64,000 nt of DNA from Terriglobales bacterium (GTDB taxonomy: Bacteria > Acidobacteriota > Terriglobia > Terriglobales > Acidobacteriaceae). The stretch is from positions 186,001 through 250,000 of the forward strand of contig DATMPC010000058.1 of the NCBI GenBank assembly GCA_035567895.1. Reading direction: 5' to 3'. Positions 1 to 8,019 of the stretch are shown piece after piece. A program made the position numbers and the translations under genes. Positions within the stretch are counted from its first letter, which is position 1; each line of letters begins with the position of its first letter. Under the pieces are notes generated by a model. That model worked only from the letters and a program-made list of their open reading frames with translations, was not told the DNA's origin and searched no databases.

Positions 1-187
1 CCGTAACCAATGATCCTCCCGGACGGCCTGTGGATTCCCACACTCCACTCAAGGCGGGCCATGGCGCGCCGGAAGAGAAGAAGGGAAGCGGCGGACAGAG
101 GTAGAGAGGCCCGTAACTTTAGTACCGGACTCATTTCGAATCGTGACGGCAGACGCGCACGACGTTGTTCTGTGCGGCCGGATCTCA

Positions 188-1501
188 CTATTCGCGTACA
201 GTCGTAATTTCCTGCGCCGGATCGCCGCCAGCGTAAGTCTGCGCGATGATCAGGCGGCGCGCTTCAATCCGGAACTCTTTGAGTTGAGTCCTGAACCAAA
301 TCGAGCCCAGGATTGAGCAGGCTCCGCCAGCCGCAACCGTAAAAGGCGCTCCCATGCGCTCGGACAGGGCTCCAGCGAGCAGCGCTCCAAGCGGCGCCAT
401 GCCCATCATCATCATGGAATAGACGGACATGATCCGACCGCGAAGGCGGTCGGGAACCATTGATTGGATGAGCGTGTTCGTCGAGGCCATCTGCACCATC
501 ATGAACAGTCCAACTGGAATCAGGAGTACAGCAGAAGCCCAAAAGACCCGTGAGTAAGAAAACAAGATAAGAGACACGCCGAAAGAAGCCGAAGATGCGG
601 CGACCCACGTTCCCAGCCCTCTTAGGCTTGATTTAGAGGCCAGCGCCAACGCTCCGATCAGCGCTCCTGTGCCACTGAATCCCATGAGTATCCCCAACCC
701 GCGTGCGCCGCTATGCAGAATTTGATCGGCAAAGATCGGCATCAGCACCGCATACGGCATGCCTACCAGGCTAACCACACCAACCAGCAGCAGCAGTGCA
801 AATATTGGTTTCGTGTGCAGGACCCACTGGAAGCCTTCCTTGATATCCTCTAAGGCCGACGTTTCCCGGGGATGAGGGGACCATGGCGGGACCTTCATCA
901 TCAAAAGCCCGGCCAAAACCGCGATGTAGCTGACGGCATTGGCAAAGAAGCACCATCCTTCGCCGATGCTGGCGACTAGAACGCCAGCTATCGCAGGTCC
1001 TATGACACGAGCACCGTTGAACATCGAGGAGTTGAGCGCGATCGCATTCATCAAGTCCTCTCGACCTACCATCTCCACAATGAAGGCCTGGCGGGCCGGT
1101 ATGTCAAAAGCGTTCACGAATCCAAGCAGGGCAGCAAGCACGAAGACGTGCCACACTTTTACTACGCCAAGCAAGGTGATCGCAGCCAGGATGGATGCAA
1201 GAATCATCGAGAGGGCCTGGGTAGCGATGATTACGCGATGCCGGTGACGCCGGTCGACAACGGCGCCCCCGATGGGCGAGAGCAGGAAGATCGGGATTTG
1301 CGACGAAAATGAAACTGCGCCCAGCAGCAATGATGATCCAGTGAGCCGGTAGATGAGCCACGCCTCAGCGACGTTCTGCATCCAGGTGCCAACCAGGGAG
1401 ATGAGCTGACCTGCGAAGAAGAGCTGGAAATTGCGATGGCGTAGAGAGCGGAATGCGCTCGCAAATTTGGCAGGCAGGTAGCTTGTCGTCAGGGTAGCCA
1501 C
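188..1501 (-). CDS. MFS transporter, EntS/MFS_3-like exporter
   Basis: Predicted inner-membrane drug or siderophore exporter of the major facilitator superfamily. The protein is strongly hydrophobic, with about twelve membrane segments. The loop signature after the second helix is visible as GGAVVDRRHRHR (about residues 78-89), and a counterpart DRLRGRIMSVYS lies in the second half. I chose the GTG at 1501 (437 residues), because the family normally opens with the FRSLRHRNFQLFFAGQ segment. The open frame continues to a GTG at 1591, but those 30 extra residues look unlike MFS sequence. Neither start has a clear Shine-Dalgarno. The substrate is unknown. A second member of the same family lies at 9520-10809. 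Confidence 0.85.
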   Translation of the reverse strand: MATLTTSYLPAKFASAFRSLRHRNFQLFFAGQLISLVGTWMQNVAEAWLIYRLTGSSLLLGAVSFSSQIPIFLLSPIGGAVVDRRHRHRVIIATQALSMILASILAAITLLGVVKVWHVFVLAALLGFVNAFDIPARQAFIVEMVGREDLMNAIALNSSMFNGARVIGPAIAGVLVASIGEGWCFFANAVSYIAVLAGLLMMKVPPWSPHPRETSALEDIKEGFQWVLHTKPIFALLLLVGVVSLVGMPYAVLMPIFADQILHSGARGLGILMGFSGTGALIGALALASKSSLRGLGTWVAASSASFGVSLILFSYSRVFWASAVLLIPVGLFMMVQMASTNTLIQSMVPDRLRGRIMSVYSMMMMGMAPLGALLAGALSERMGAPFTVAAGGACSILGSIWFRTQLKEFRIEARRLIIAQTYAGGDPAQEITTVRE

Positions 1502-1603
1502 GGTATGATTCGATGCGGCAGGGGACGAGAGCCTCAAACTCTTCCAGCCTCGTAAACTGCTGCAACTTCCATAATACCGACTCGGGAACACCAGGAGGAT
1601 GAT

Positions 1604-2131
1604 TTGAATCCGAGCATCGCTTACTTCGAGGAGCTGTATGCCTTCAACGCCTGGGCCAATGATCGAGCCTTTGACGCCGCCCAGCCGCTAGACCCGGACT
1701 TGCTCAGGCGAGACTTGGGCAACAGTTTTGGCTCGCTTCATGACACGTTCACGCATATCGCTGGGGCGGAGTGGATTTGGTTGGAGCGATGGAATGGACG
1801 TTGGCCGGCAGGTTTGCTTCAGCCTTCGGAGTTCAGCGGACTCCAGGCTATTCGCGAGAAGATGAATCAGGTCCGCTCCGATCGCCAGAAGTGGCTGTCC
1901 TCTTTGCGAGAGGACGACTTGCGTAAGGACATCCGGTATCGGAATCTTCGAGGACAGTTCTACTCCTATCCACTTTGGCAGCAATTAGCCCATGTAGCGA
2001 ACCACTCGACCTATCATCGTGGCCAGATCACCACAATGTTGCGACAGCTTGGCGCGGCAGCCGCTTCTACAGATCTGCTGCTCTATTACGATGAGCGCAA
2101 TCAGCGGCAACATTCGGCGGTTGCCAGATAA
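1604..2131 (+). CDS. DinB/YfiT-superfamily metalloprotein
   Basis: Small four-helix-bundle protein of the DinB family (unrelated to DNA polymerase IV), 175 residues, which is typical. The probable metal triad is H46 in GSLHDTFTH plus H134 and H138 in HVANHSTYHRGQI. Members include damage-inducible proteins and thiol-dependent transferases such as bacillithiol S-transferases. That link is suggestive here because a bacillithiol deacetylase lies 4 kb away, but it is inference. The TTG start is supported by AGGAGG at 1593-1598 with a five-base spacing. It is divergent from the MFS gene. Confidence 0.8.
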   Translation: MNPSIAYFEELYAFNAWANDRAFDAAQPLDPDLLRRDLGNSFGSLHDTFTHIAGAEWIWLERWNGRWPAGLLQPSEFSGLQAIREKMNQVRSDRQKWLSSLREDDLRKDIRYRNLRGQFYSYPLWQQLAHVANHSTYHRGQITTMLRQLGAAAASTDLLLYYDERNQRQHSAVAR

Positions 2132-2272
2132 ATAGCAGCGTTTCTCCTTGCCCTCAAGCACGCAACGGCCCGAAAACCCGCCAGCATGCAGGCCACGCTG
2201 TTACCTTTGTGTGTCCAAAATCCCTGAAAACCGCTTGCGATTGGGAGCGTGTTGTTTTATTTTCAGTTCGCC

Positions 2273-2377
2273 ATGCAGGAACACGACGAAAACGCGGATG
2301 ACGTAAGCGCCTCAGATCGCGCTCGCCAGCGCGCCCAGAAGACGCAGAAACCGCACACTAAAAAGAAAAAGGAATAG
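2273..2377 (+). CDS. possible 34-residue basic-tailed peptide
   Basis: A short open frame whose N-terminal half is acidic (HDENADD) and whose tail is strongly basic (HTKKKKE). It has no Shine-Dalgarno, but TTGCGA at 2235-2240 and TATTTT at 2258-2263 are separated by 17 bases, and the ATG follows nine bases after the hexamer, like the leaderless genes elsewhere in this window. It resembles no family I recognise and could be chance. Confidence 0.35.
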   Translation: MQEHDENADDVSASDRARQRAQKTQKPHTKKKKE

Positions 2378-2630
2378 CTCGTAGCCTCCGGCTGACTCCG
2401 AAACGGGACCCGCTGTTCTCTCCTCAAATTCCCACCCAGCGGGAAGGTCAAACCCGAGATCCCGCACGACATTACCCCCATCCACAGTCGCAATCTCTCT
2501 GGACTTTTCTCTGGCCTGAAGCGCGAGCAATCCCGGTCACCTCATTTGTTCAGGCCAAATCGCGAACATAAGTTGCTCCTCGCGAACTAAGACTTGGCCT
2601 TCCCACCTCGCTCGAGTTAGCCGGTTCCGG

Positions 2631-2668
2631 GTAGTACTACGGTTTTTTACTAGTCCTCCCTTAGTACC
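2631..2668 (+). promoter_or_regulatory. palindrome cluster upstream of secreted Ig-repeat gene
   Basis: The perfect 10-bp palindrome GTAGTACTAC is followed after a T-run by ACTAGT and TTAGTACC, about 130 bases before the TTG start of the downstream gene. Dyads of this type could bind a LuxR/NarL-type dimer, but no regulator can be named from the sequence. Confidence 0.3.
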
Positions 2669-2794
2669 AAAAATCGTGAAATTGCGTTTCTAAGGCTAAC
2701 CCCTCATATCGCCAGAGTAGATGGACTTTTATGGTGCGACTTACGCCGCATTACAAACAGCCGCGCGAAAAAATCAATTTGGAGACTTAGGTTT

Positions 2795-4393
2795 TTGAAC
2801 ATATTCTCGAAATGGGCTCTAGCCCTCATCGTTCTGAGCACACTGACTGCATCCGCGCAGGTTTCCGTCAGCTCGCCTTCAGATGGCGCCACCGTGGGTT
2901 CCCCGGTGCATGTAGTCGCTTCGGCAAACGCAGCTAACGGCATTGCCGCAATCCGCGTCTGGGTAGACAACAACAGCGTATATCTCGCTAACAGCAGCAG
3001 CATCGACACAAATATTCCGATGAGCCTGGGTTCTCACTACGTCGTTGTGCAAGCCTGGGACAATTCTGGGAATCCGTCGAAGCAGGTAATGACGATTAAC
3101 GTAGCTGCCTCGGCAACCCCGACCTCCGCGTCGAGCAGTAGCGGAGCAGCTGTCAACGTGACCTCGCCGTCCGCAGGACAGACCGTGGGTTCGCCCACGC
3201 ACTTTGTGGCGTCGGCCACCCAGCAGGGCCAGTACCCGGTCACCGCAATGCAGGTTTACGTTGACGATCAGCTCAGCTACAGCGTCAACGGGGCCCAGTT
3301 GGATACGTATCTCAATCTAGGTGGAGGATCGCACAATGCGGTGGTTAAGTCCTGGAATACTGCGGATCAGGCCTACAGCCAGGCAGTGAGCTTCACGGTT
3401 GGCAGCAGCAGTTCGCCGGTACCTGCGCCAGCGCCGACCCCTTCCGGAGGCCCTGGTGTAACGGTCACCTCGCCCTCCAACGGAGGCAGCTCCGGCTCCT
3501 CGATTCATGTAGTCGCCTCGGCGCAAGCCAGCGGCGGCATCGCCGCAATGCAAATTTATCTCGACGACAATCTTGTATTCCGAACCAACGCGGGCAGCCT
3601 CGACTCCAACGTGAACGCCGGCACCGGAAGCCACAACCTCGTCGTCCAGGCATGGGACAACAGCGGCGCGGTTTACAAGCAGCCAGTCTCCGTAAGTGTG
3701 ACCGGGAATAGCGCGCCCTCACCGACCCCCACGCCAGCGCCGACGCCGACCGGCAGCGGATATTACGACATTGACCAGCTCAGTGGGTGGGACAGCTGTA
3801 ACTCGTGCGCAGGTCCAGGTGGAGTCGGACCGCAGGTGAGCTATTCGCTGAGTCAGTGGCAGGGTGCGCCGTCCATTGACGGACAATCGGCGCAGTTCTG
3901 GCTTGGAGGAGGACATCCGTATTCAGGCGCTCTCTGGTGGAAGGAGCTAGCGCCAAAACCCTCCGCGTCGCACTTTACCTACGATCTGTATTTCAACTAT
4001 CAGAACGCCAATGCGCCCCAGGCACTTGAATTTGATGTGAATCAGGTCGTGAATGGCGGCAGGTACATCTTCGGAACGGAATGCAACCTGAAGGAGACTG
4101 GAACCTGGCGAGTGTGGGACACAACCAACGCTCACTGGGTGAACACTGGAGTTGTATGCAGTCCTTCGGCCAACAACTGGAACCACATGACGTGGGAGTT
4201 CCAGCGCAACTTAAACGGCAGCTACACATTCCTCGCCGTGACCCTGAATGGACAGACGCAATCAATAAACCAGACGTACTGGTCAAAGCCGGAAGGTGGG
4301 GACGAGCTGAACGTAGCCGTCCAACTCGACAGCAACTATGCAGGTACGGACTATTCAGTGTGGGTGGACAAGATCGCCTTGAATTACTACTGA
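2795..4393 (+). CDS. secreted protein with three Ig-like repeats
   Basis: Exported protein of 532 residues. Residues 1-21 form a signal peptide ending TASA/Q. Three bacterial Ig-like repeats follow (about 22-106, 118-205 and 221-305), each opening with a version of SPSDGATVGSPVHVVASA and containing an aromatic VxxWD strand. Proline-rich linkers such as PAPAPTPSGG separate them. Residues 325-532 form a different globular domain that starts YYDIDQLSGWDSC and carries CNSC; I do not recognise it, though it resembles a beta-sandwich. Likely cell-surface or extracellular, possibly binding glycans (inference). The TTG start is supported by GGAG at 2781-2784. Confidence 0.8.
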   Translation: MNIFSKWALALIVLSTLTASAQVSVSSPSDGATVGSPVHVVASANAANGIAAIRVWVDNNSVYLANSSSIDTNIPMSLGSHYVVVQAWDNSGNPSKQVMTINVAASATPTSASSSSGAAVNVTSPSAGQTVGSPTHFVASATQQGQYPVTAMQVYVDDQLSYSVNGAQLDTYLNLGGGSHNAVVKSWNTADQAYSQAVSFTVGSSSSPVPAPAPTPSGGPGVTVTSPSNGGSSGSSIHVVASAQASGGIAAMQIYLDDNLVFRTNAGSLDSNVNAGTGSHNLVVQAWDNSGAVYKQPVSVSVTGNSAPSPTPTPAPTPTGSGYYDIDQLSGWDSCNSCAGPGGVGPQVSYSLSQWQGAPSIDGQSAQFWLGGGHPYSGALWWKELAPKPSASHFTYDLYFNYQNANAPQALEFDVNQVVNGGRYIFGTECNLKETGTWRVWDTTNAHWVNTGVVCSPSANNWNHMTWEFQRNLNGSYTFLAVTLNGQTQSINQTYWSKPEGGDELNVAVQLDSNYAGTDYSVWVDKIALNYY

Positions 4394-4410
4394 GGCGTTG
4401 CGGTTGGTAA

Positions 4411-4440
4411 GGTAGAGACGCAGCGCGCTGCGTCTCTACC
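4411..4440. repeat. perfect 30-bp palindrome (REP-like hairpin)
   Basis: GGTAGAGACGCAGCG is followed directly by its exact reverse complement, giving a 15-bp arm with no loop. It lies 17 bases after the stop of the Ig-repeat gene and ends two bases before the GNAT start codon. It may terminate the first transcript and must affect initiation at the second. Confidence 0.85.
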
Positions 4441-4442
4441 CT

Positions 4443-4889
4443 ATGAACGCTTCCTTCCGGTTTGCCGAAATGTCGGACATCGACGGGCTCCTGCCGTTGA
4501 TCCAAGATTTCTACTCGTTCGAGCACCTGCCGTATGACGAAGCCCGCTTGAAGCGTCTTCTGACAGAGCTAATCGAAGATAAAAATCTTGGTCGGCTGGT
4601 CCTTTTCGAACACTCGCGCCAGTTAATCGGTTACATGGTTCTGGGCTTCGGATTCTCACTCGAGTTTCACGGACGCGATTGTTTCATCGATGAGTTTTAC
4701 GTTAGGCCAGACAGACGCCAGCAAGGGATCGGCAGCGCGGCGGTCGATTTCGCAAGGCAAACTTGCCGCGAGCTCGGCATTAGGGCGTTGCACCTTGAGG
4801 CGGATCACTTCAATACGCGCGGACACGAATTCTACCGGCGCCTGGGATTCAAAGACCATGACCGACATCTGATGACCCGTTGGCTGTGA
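4443..4889 (+). CDS. GNAT-family N-acetyltransferase
   Basis: Acetyl-CoA-dependent N-acetyltransferase of 148 residues, full length for a single GNAT domain. The acetyl-CoA-binding motif A is visible as RRQQGIGSAA (91-100), after the beta-4 strand DEFYVRPD. The C-terminal HEFYRRLGF (128-136) is the usual motif B. The acceptor substrate cannot be told from the sequence. The ATG has no Shine-Dalgarno because a perfect palindrome ends two bases before it, so initiation efficiency is uncertain. The gene converges on the TauE-like remnant. Confidence 0.85.
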   Translation: MNASFRFAEMSDIDGLLPLIQDFYSFEHLPYDEARLKRLLTELIEDKNLGRLVLFEHSRQLIGYMVLGFGFSLEFHGRDCFIDEFYVRPDRRQQGIGSAAVDFARQTCRELGIRALHLEADHFNTRGHEFYRRLGFKDHDRHLMTRWL

Positions 4890-4919
4890 ATTATTGTCTC
4901 CGCGATCCATGAATGTGCA

Positions 4920-5262
4920 CTAAGGAGCAAATATCAGTCGCAGCGAGATCGTCAGAAGCACCAGCCCGAAGATCCGCTTCAGATAGACCACCGAAACTGT
5001 CTGCGCCAGGGTTCCTCCGAAATAGCCGCCTATCATAAATGCCGGCGGCAATCAGGAGCGCCAGTTTCAAGTTGTAGTGATGAGCGCGATAGTAGGGAAT
5101 GAACGGAGCTAAGTAGATCGGCAGCGCTCCGATCAAGAGGGCAGTGCCTTGCGCGCGGACCTGTGTTTCCCGAAACAGCAGCGTCATAATGGGAATCAGA
5201 AAAGCCCCGCTTGTGCCGGTGAGCCCTACAAGAATTCCTCCCAGTATGCCTATCAGCAGCAC
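4920..5262 (-). pseudogene. TauE/SafE-family permease, short and frameshifted
   Basis: The first 75 residues match a TauE/SafE (TSUP) anion exporter: GILGGILVGLTGTSGAF, then IPIMTLLFRETQVRAQGTAL. Near 5038-5046 the frame is lost. Reading past one extra base restores IGGYFGGTLAQ and continues through KRIFGLVLLTISLRL to a TAG at 4920-4922. The repaired product would be about 114 residues, half a usual two-repeat TSUP protein, so it may be a half-size family member with one indel, a decayed gene, or a sequencing error. It starts at a GTG 46 bases after bshB1 and probably shares its transcript. Confidence 0.65.
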
Positions 5263-5308
5263 TGGGTGCGGGAATGTTCATCTGATCTGCCTCTTAACTG
5301 TCGGAAAG

Positions 5309-6091
5309 TTAGATCGACTGCACAGGAATTGCGGTCAGATCCTCCACCAGACCAACTTCCTTTTGCAAAAACGGCTCTGCGTATTTCACGCCTGTCATCA
5401 TGCCGTAGAAGCGGGCCATGGAATGGATGCGGTCGTGAATGTCGGCGCGCGCTGGGAATAGCCCGCTGCCCTCTTGCTGATCTTCAAACTGGGACTTGTA
5501 TGCCATCAGCGCCGCGAATCTGGCCTCAAACTGGTCACTAATATCCACGACGAACGTTGGACGGACGTCGTAGTAGAGAGTGGCATAGATGATCTTGAAT
5601 GGCCGGTGCGGAGGAAGCGCGTCGTCAACTTCGACTTGCACACCTTGTTCGCGCAACTTGGCGCCAATTTCCAGTTTCTTCAATCCGGCGAGAAAGCATG
5701 CCTCATAGCCCAGAGTGGAACAGGTGTAGTGATCTGGGTGGCGTCCTTGCCAGTAGGGAAGAATGACTACTCGAGGGCGCGTGCGACGAATCACGCGCGC
5801 GATCTTGAGGCGATTTACCCAAGTGTTCTCGACACGGCCGTCCGGGATATCAAGGGCTTCGCGCCAGCACGCCTGCATCAGCCGCGCCGCCTCGTTCGCT
5901 TCGCGCTCACGATCAGCTGCTGTGCCGCGAGTTCCCATTTCGCCCCGCGTCAAGTCGAGTATTCCTGTGCGCTGACCCTTCTGCGCCATCTTCAGCAACG
6001 TGCCGCCGCAGGTTTGTTCTACATCGTCGCGATGAGCCGCGATGGCGAGGATGTCGAGCTGTGATGTGGGTTTCGAACTGGGAGCGGGCAT
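5309..6091 (-). CDS. bshB1: bacillithiol biosynthesis deacetylase BshB1-like (PIG-L family)
   Basis: Zinc-dependent N-deacetylase predicted to remove acetyl from GlcNAc-malate in bacillithiol synthesis, 260 residues. The first zinc motif is AHRDDVE (H20, D22, D23), where most relatives have Pro in place of Arg; the ligands are kept. HPDH (118-121) supplies the other histidine. LDLTRGEMGTRGTAADR (46-62) is characteristic of BshB1 rather than MshB. The ATG abuts the stop codon of the DUF190 gene with no gap, so translational coupling is likely, and the upstream fluoride riboswitch may control it. A second PIG-L enzyme lies at 20473-21270. Confidence 0.85.
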   Translation of the reverse strand: MPAPSSKPTSQLDILAIAAHRDDVEQTCGGTLLKMAQKGQRTGILDLTRGEMGTRGTAADREREANEAARLMQACWREALDIPDGRVENTWVNRLKIARVIRRTRPRVVILPYWQGRHPDHYTCSTLGYEACFLAGLKKLEIGAKLREQGVQVEVDDALPPHRPFKIIYATLYYDVRPTFVVDISDQFEARFAALMAYKSQFEDQQEGSGLFPARADIHDRIHSMARFYGMMTGVKYAEPFLQKEVGLVEDLTAIPVQSI

Positions 6092-6409
6092 CTAGGCCAG
6101 GCTCCCGGATTCCACAACGACGTTCTCCCGAACGATTAGGCGCGAGCCTGACATCTGTTTAAGCGTGGGCAAGACCCGGCTTACGTGTTCTTCTTCGTCT
6201 ACAAACAGAACGACCAGAGGGAGCTTGCCGCCAGCGTCCACGAGAGTGCTTGTTTTTACGCGGCTGCGGCCAATGAATCCGGCCACTGCGTGCATCACAA
6301 CGGCGTTGGCGATGTTCTCATGCCGCAAGTAGTTGAGAATCTGAAGGTGTGCCGGGCGACGCTGATATTCGTCGCCTTCATTGAGATAAATGGTTACTTG
6401 GACGGCCAC
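6092..6409 (-). CDS. DUF190 domain protein, partner of fluoride channel
   Basis: Small PII-like-fold protein of about 105 residues containing VTIYLNEGDEYQRRP, then HENIANAVVMHAVAGFIG and PLVVLFVDEEEHV. Members are commonly encoded next to crcB; the molecular role is not established. I chose the GTG at 6409, because the alternative start at 6502 would add a tail unlike the family and overlap crcB. It follows crcB by 44 bases and its stop is immediately followed by the bshB1 ATG. Confidence 0.85.
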   Translation of the reverse strand: MAVQVTIYLNEGDEYQRRPAHLQILNYLRHENIANAVVMHAVAGFIGRSRVKTSTLVDAGGKLPLVVLFVDEEEHVSRVLPTLKQMSGSRLIVRENVVVESGSLA

Positions 6410-6453
6410 GGTCGAAATTGTAAACGACGTATGCAGCTTCGAAGATTTCGTGC

Positions 6454-6828
6454 CTACAGCCACCTGGCTAATGCCGCTCCGGCTACCACTGCGGCCAGAC
6501 AAAGCAAATTGTTGCTCAAGACGTTCATAGCCAATAGGCTCCAGTGTCCCTGTTCAAAGTAGGCGATGGTTTCGAACGCATAGCTGGAAAAGGTCGTATA
6601 AGAACCGCAGAAACCGATTGCGATTAGCCATCGCCACTTCGGATCGGCAAAGACCCGCTCCGTGGTCCAGATAAGAAACAAGCCAAGAATGAAACTGCCG
6701 GTGATGTTGATGATCAAAGTGCCGTAAGGAAAGTTAGGCGAAAGCAGCTTGGCAGCAAGGCGACTAACGAAGTACCGCAGATTGGCTCCGAGAAGAGCAC
6801 CCAGGGAAACCCAGAGATAGGCTCGCAT
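6454..6828 (-). CDS. crcB: fluoride ion channel CrcB/Fluc
   Basis: Dual-topology fluoride channel that exports F- from the cytoplasm, 124 residues with four membrane helices. Hallmarks are GALLGANLRY (10-19), the conserved GTLIINITGSFILG (36-49, with pore Asn41) and GFCGSYTTFSS (72-82, with the phenylalanine-box region). I prefer the ATG at 6828; a GTG at 6855 adds nine residues. A fluoride riboswitch lies 55-103 bases upstream, which independently confirms the function. A single gene is expected to make a homodimeric channel. Confidence 0.95.
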   Translation of the reverse strand: MRAYLWVSLGALLGANLRYFVSRLAAKLLSPNFPYGTLIINITGSFILGLFLIWTTERVFADPKWRWLIAIGFCGSYTTFSSYAFETIAYFEQGHWSLLAMNVLSNNLLCLAAVVAGAALARWL

Positions 6829-6882
6829 GAAGTTCGTCCGTCCTAAGACTTCCACCTGTCCAGCAAGGCTGGAAGTGAGATG

Positions 6883-6931
6883 GTAGGAGTCATCAGCCGT
6901 GAGAGCGGCGGTTCAGGCGAACTCCATCGCC
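6883..6931 (-). promoter_or_regulatory. fluoride (crcB-motif) riboswitch
   Basis: On the minus strand the RNA reads GGCGATGGAGTTCGCC, then TGAACCGCCGCTCTCACGGC, then TGATGACTCCTAC. This matches the fluoride aptamer: the GGCGATG opening with a closing stem, the central AACCGCC loop that pseudoknots, a second stem, and the conserved GGCTGATG followed by CTCCTAC, which pairs with GGAG of the first stem. It sits just upstream of crcB in the correct orientation. The expression platform between the aptamer and the start codon includes a CCAGCCTTGCTGG hairpin. Confidence 0.93.
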
Positions 6932-6998
6932 TTACAAGCAGCAATGACATTGTAGCGGACGGGTTGGCGTTGATTGTGAAGCAACGCCGTTAAGCAGC

Positions 6999-7979
6999 CT
7001 AGCTCTTGCGCTCCACCAGAAAGTGAGCCAACGATCTCAAAGTTTCGCTACGGGGGCCAAAGGGATCAAGCGCCGCGCATCCCCGCGCAACTAGTGCGTC
7101 TGCACGACGTAGAGATTCGTCAATGCCGAATACAGCCGGATAGGTCGCCTTGTCGGACGCAGAATCCTTGCCGGCGGTTTTTCCAAGCTCAGCTGACGAT
7201 TTGGTTACATCAAGCACGTCATCGACGATCTGGAATGCCAGACCGATCGAGCGGCCAAACTCCCGCAGCTTTGCGATCTCGTCTTCAGTGCCACTCGCGT
7301 AAATCCCACCGGTAGCCAGACTGGCGGTAATCAACGCTCCGGTTTTCGAACGGTGGATGTATTCGACAGCCACAGCATCCGCGTGAGTCTTCTCTGCCTC
7401 AAGATCCATTACCTGACCGCCGATCATGCCGTCGACTGTGCCGGTGCCGCGGGCAATCTCTTCAACGATGCGAATGCGCGCATCCGCAGCGCAGGATAAC
7501 TTGCTGAGCACTTCGTAGGCGTAGGTTTGAAGGGCATCCCCCGCGAGAATAGCAATGTCCTCGCCGAATGCCACATGGCAGGTCGGCTTACCTCGACGCA
7601 GGTCGTCGTTGTCCAGGGCTGGAAGATCGTCGTGAATGAGCGAATAGGTATGCAGCATCTCCAGTGCGCTGCCCAGTTCTTCAACACCAATTGGCAGCTC
7701 GCCGATGGGCAGTTCGCGCTGCACCATGCGAGCCGCTTCCATGCAGAGGATCGGCCGAAGCCGCTTGCCGCCAGCAAAAACACTGTGGCGCATGGCTTTG
7801 TGGATCGATGTAGGAATTTGCGTCTCAGGAGGCAGAAGTCGATCGAGTGTCGAGTCGACAAGCGCACACCCAGCGGTGAGAGTGTCTTTCAGCGATGTCG
7901 AGCCGTTGCGTGGATCCCGCCACCCTCGGCCGCTTGTCTGCTTCAGACTTCGCGAATCTGTTGGTTCACTTACTTTCAA
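6999..7979 (-). CDS. ispA: short-chain polyprenyl diphosphate synthase (farnesyl/geranylgeranyl)
   Basis: Trans-isoprenyl diphosphate synthase of 326 residues that condenses IPP with allylic diphosphates to C15/C20 chains. It shows GGKRLRP (70-76), the first aspartate-rich motif DDLPALDNDD (117-126), GQVMDLEAE (188-196) and the second motif DDVLD (253-257) followed by GKTAGKD. Product length cannot be fixed by eye. The first 28 residues are not family-like, so the true start may be further in. It lies 40 bases downstream of xseB on the same strand, the common xseB-ispA order. Confidence 0.9.
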   Translation of the reverse strand: MKVSEPTDSRSLKQTSGRGWRDPRNGSTSLKDTLTAGCALVDSTLDRLLPPETQIPTSIHKAMRHSVFAGGKRLRPILCMEAARMVQRELPIGELPIGVEELGSALEMLHTYSLIHDDLPALDNDDLRRGKPTCHVAFGEDIAILAGDALQTYAYEVLSKLSCAADARIRIVEEIARGTGTVDGMIGGQVMDLEAEKTHADAVAVEYIHRSKTGALITASLATGGIYASGTEDEIAKLREFGRSIGLAFQIVDDVLDVTKSSAELGKTAGKDSASDKATYPAVFGIDESLRRADALVARGCAALDPFGPRSETLRSLAHFLVERKS

Positions 7980-8019
7980 TGAGGAGTCCCTTCAAGGAAG
8001 CAAACAAATTAAGAGGCGG

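Larger units (their letters stand above)
2132..2794. other. intergenic region, 663 bp, mostly non-coding
   Basis: Apart from the possible 34-residue peptide, I see no gene. The right part is AT-rich before the secreted-protein gene and holds a cluster of short palindromes: GTAGTACTAC at 2631-2640, ACTAGT at 2649-2654 and TTAGTACC at 2661-2668. These could be operators or part of a structured leader. Confidence 0.5.

Noticed and set aside
10-207. Small frame at the window's left edge
   Set aside because: Arg-rich composition without a Shine-Dalgarno or family; probably non-coding.
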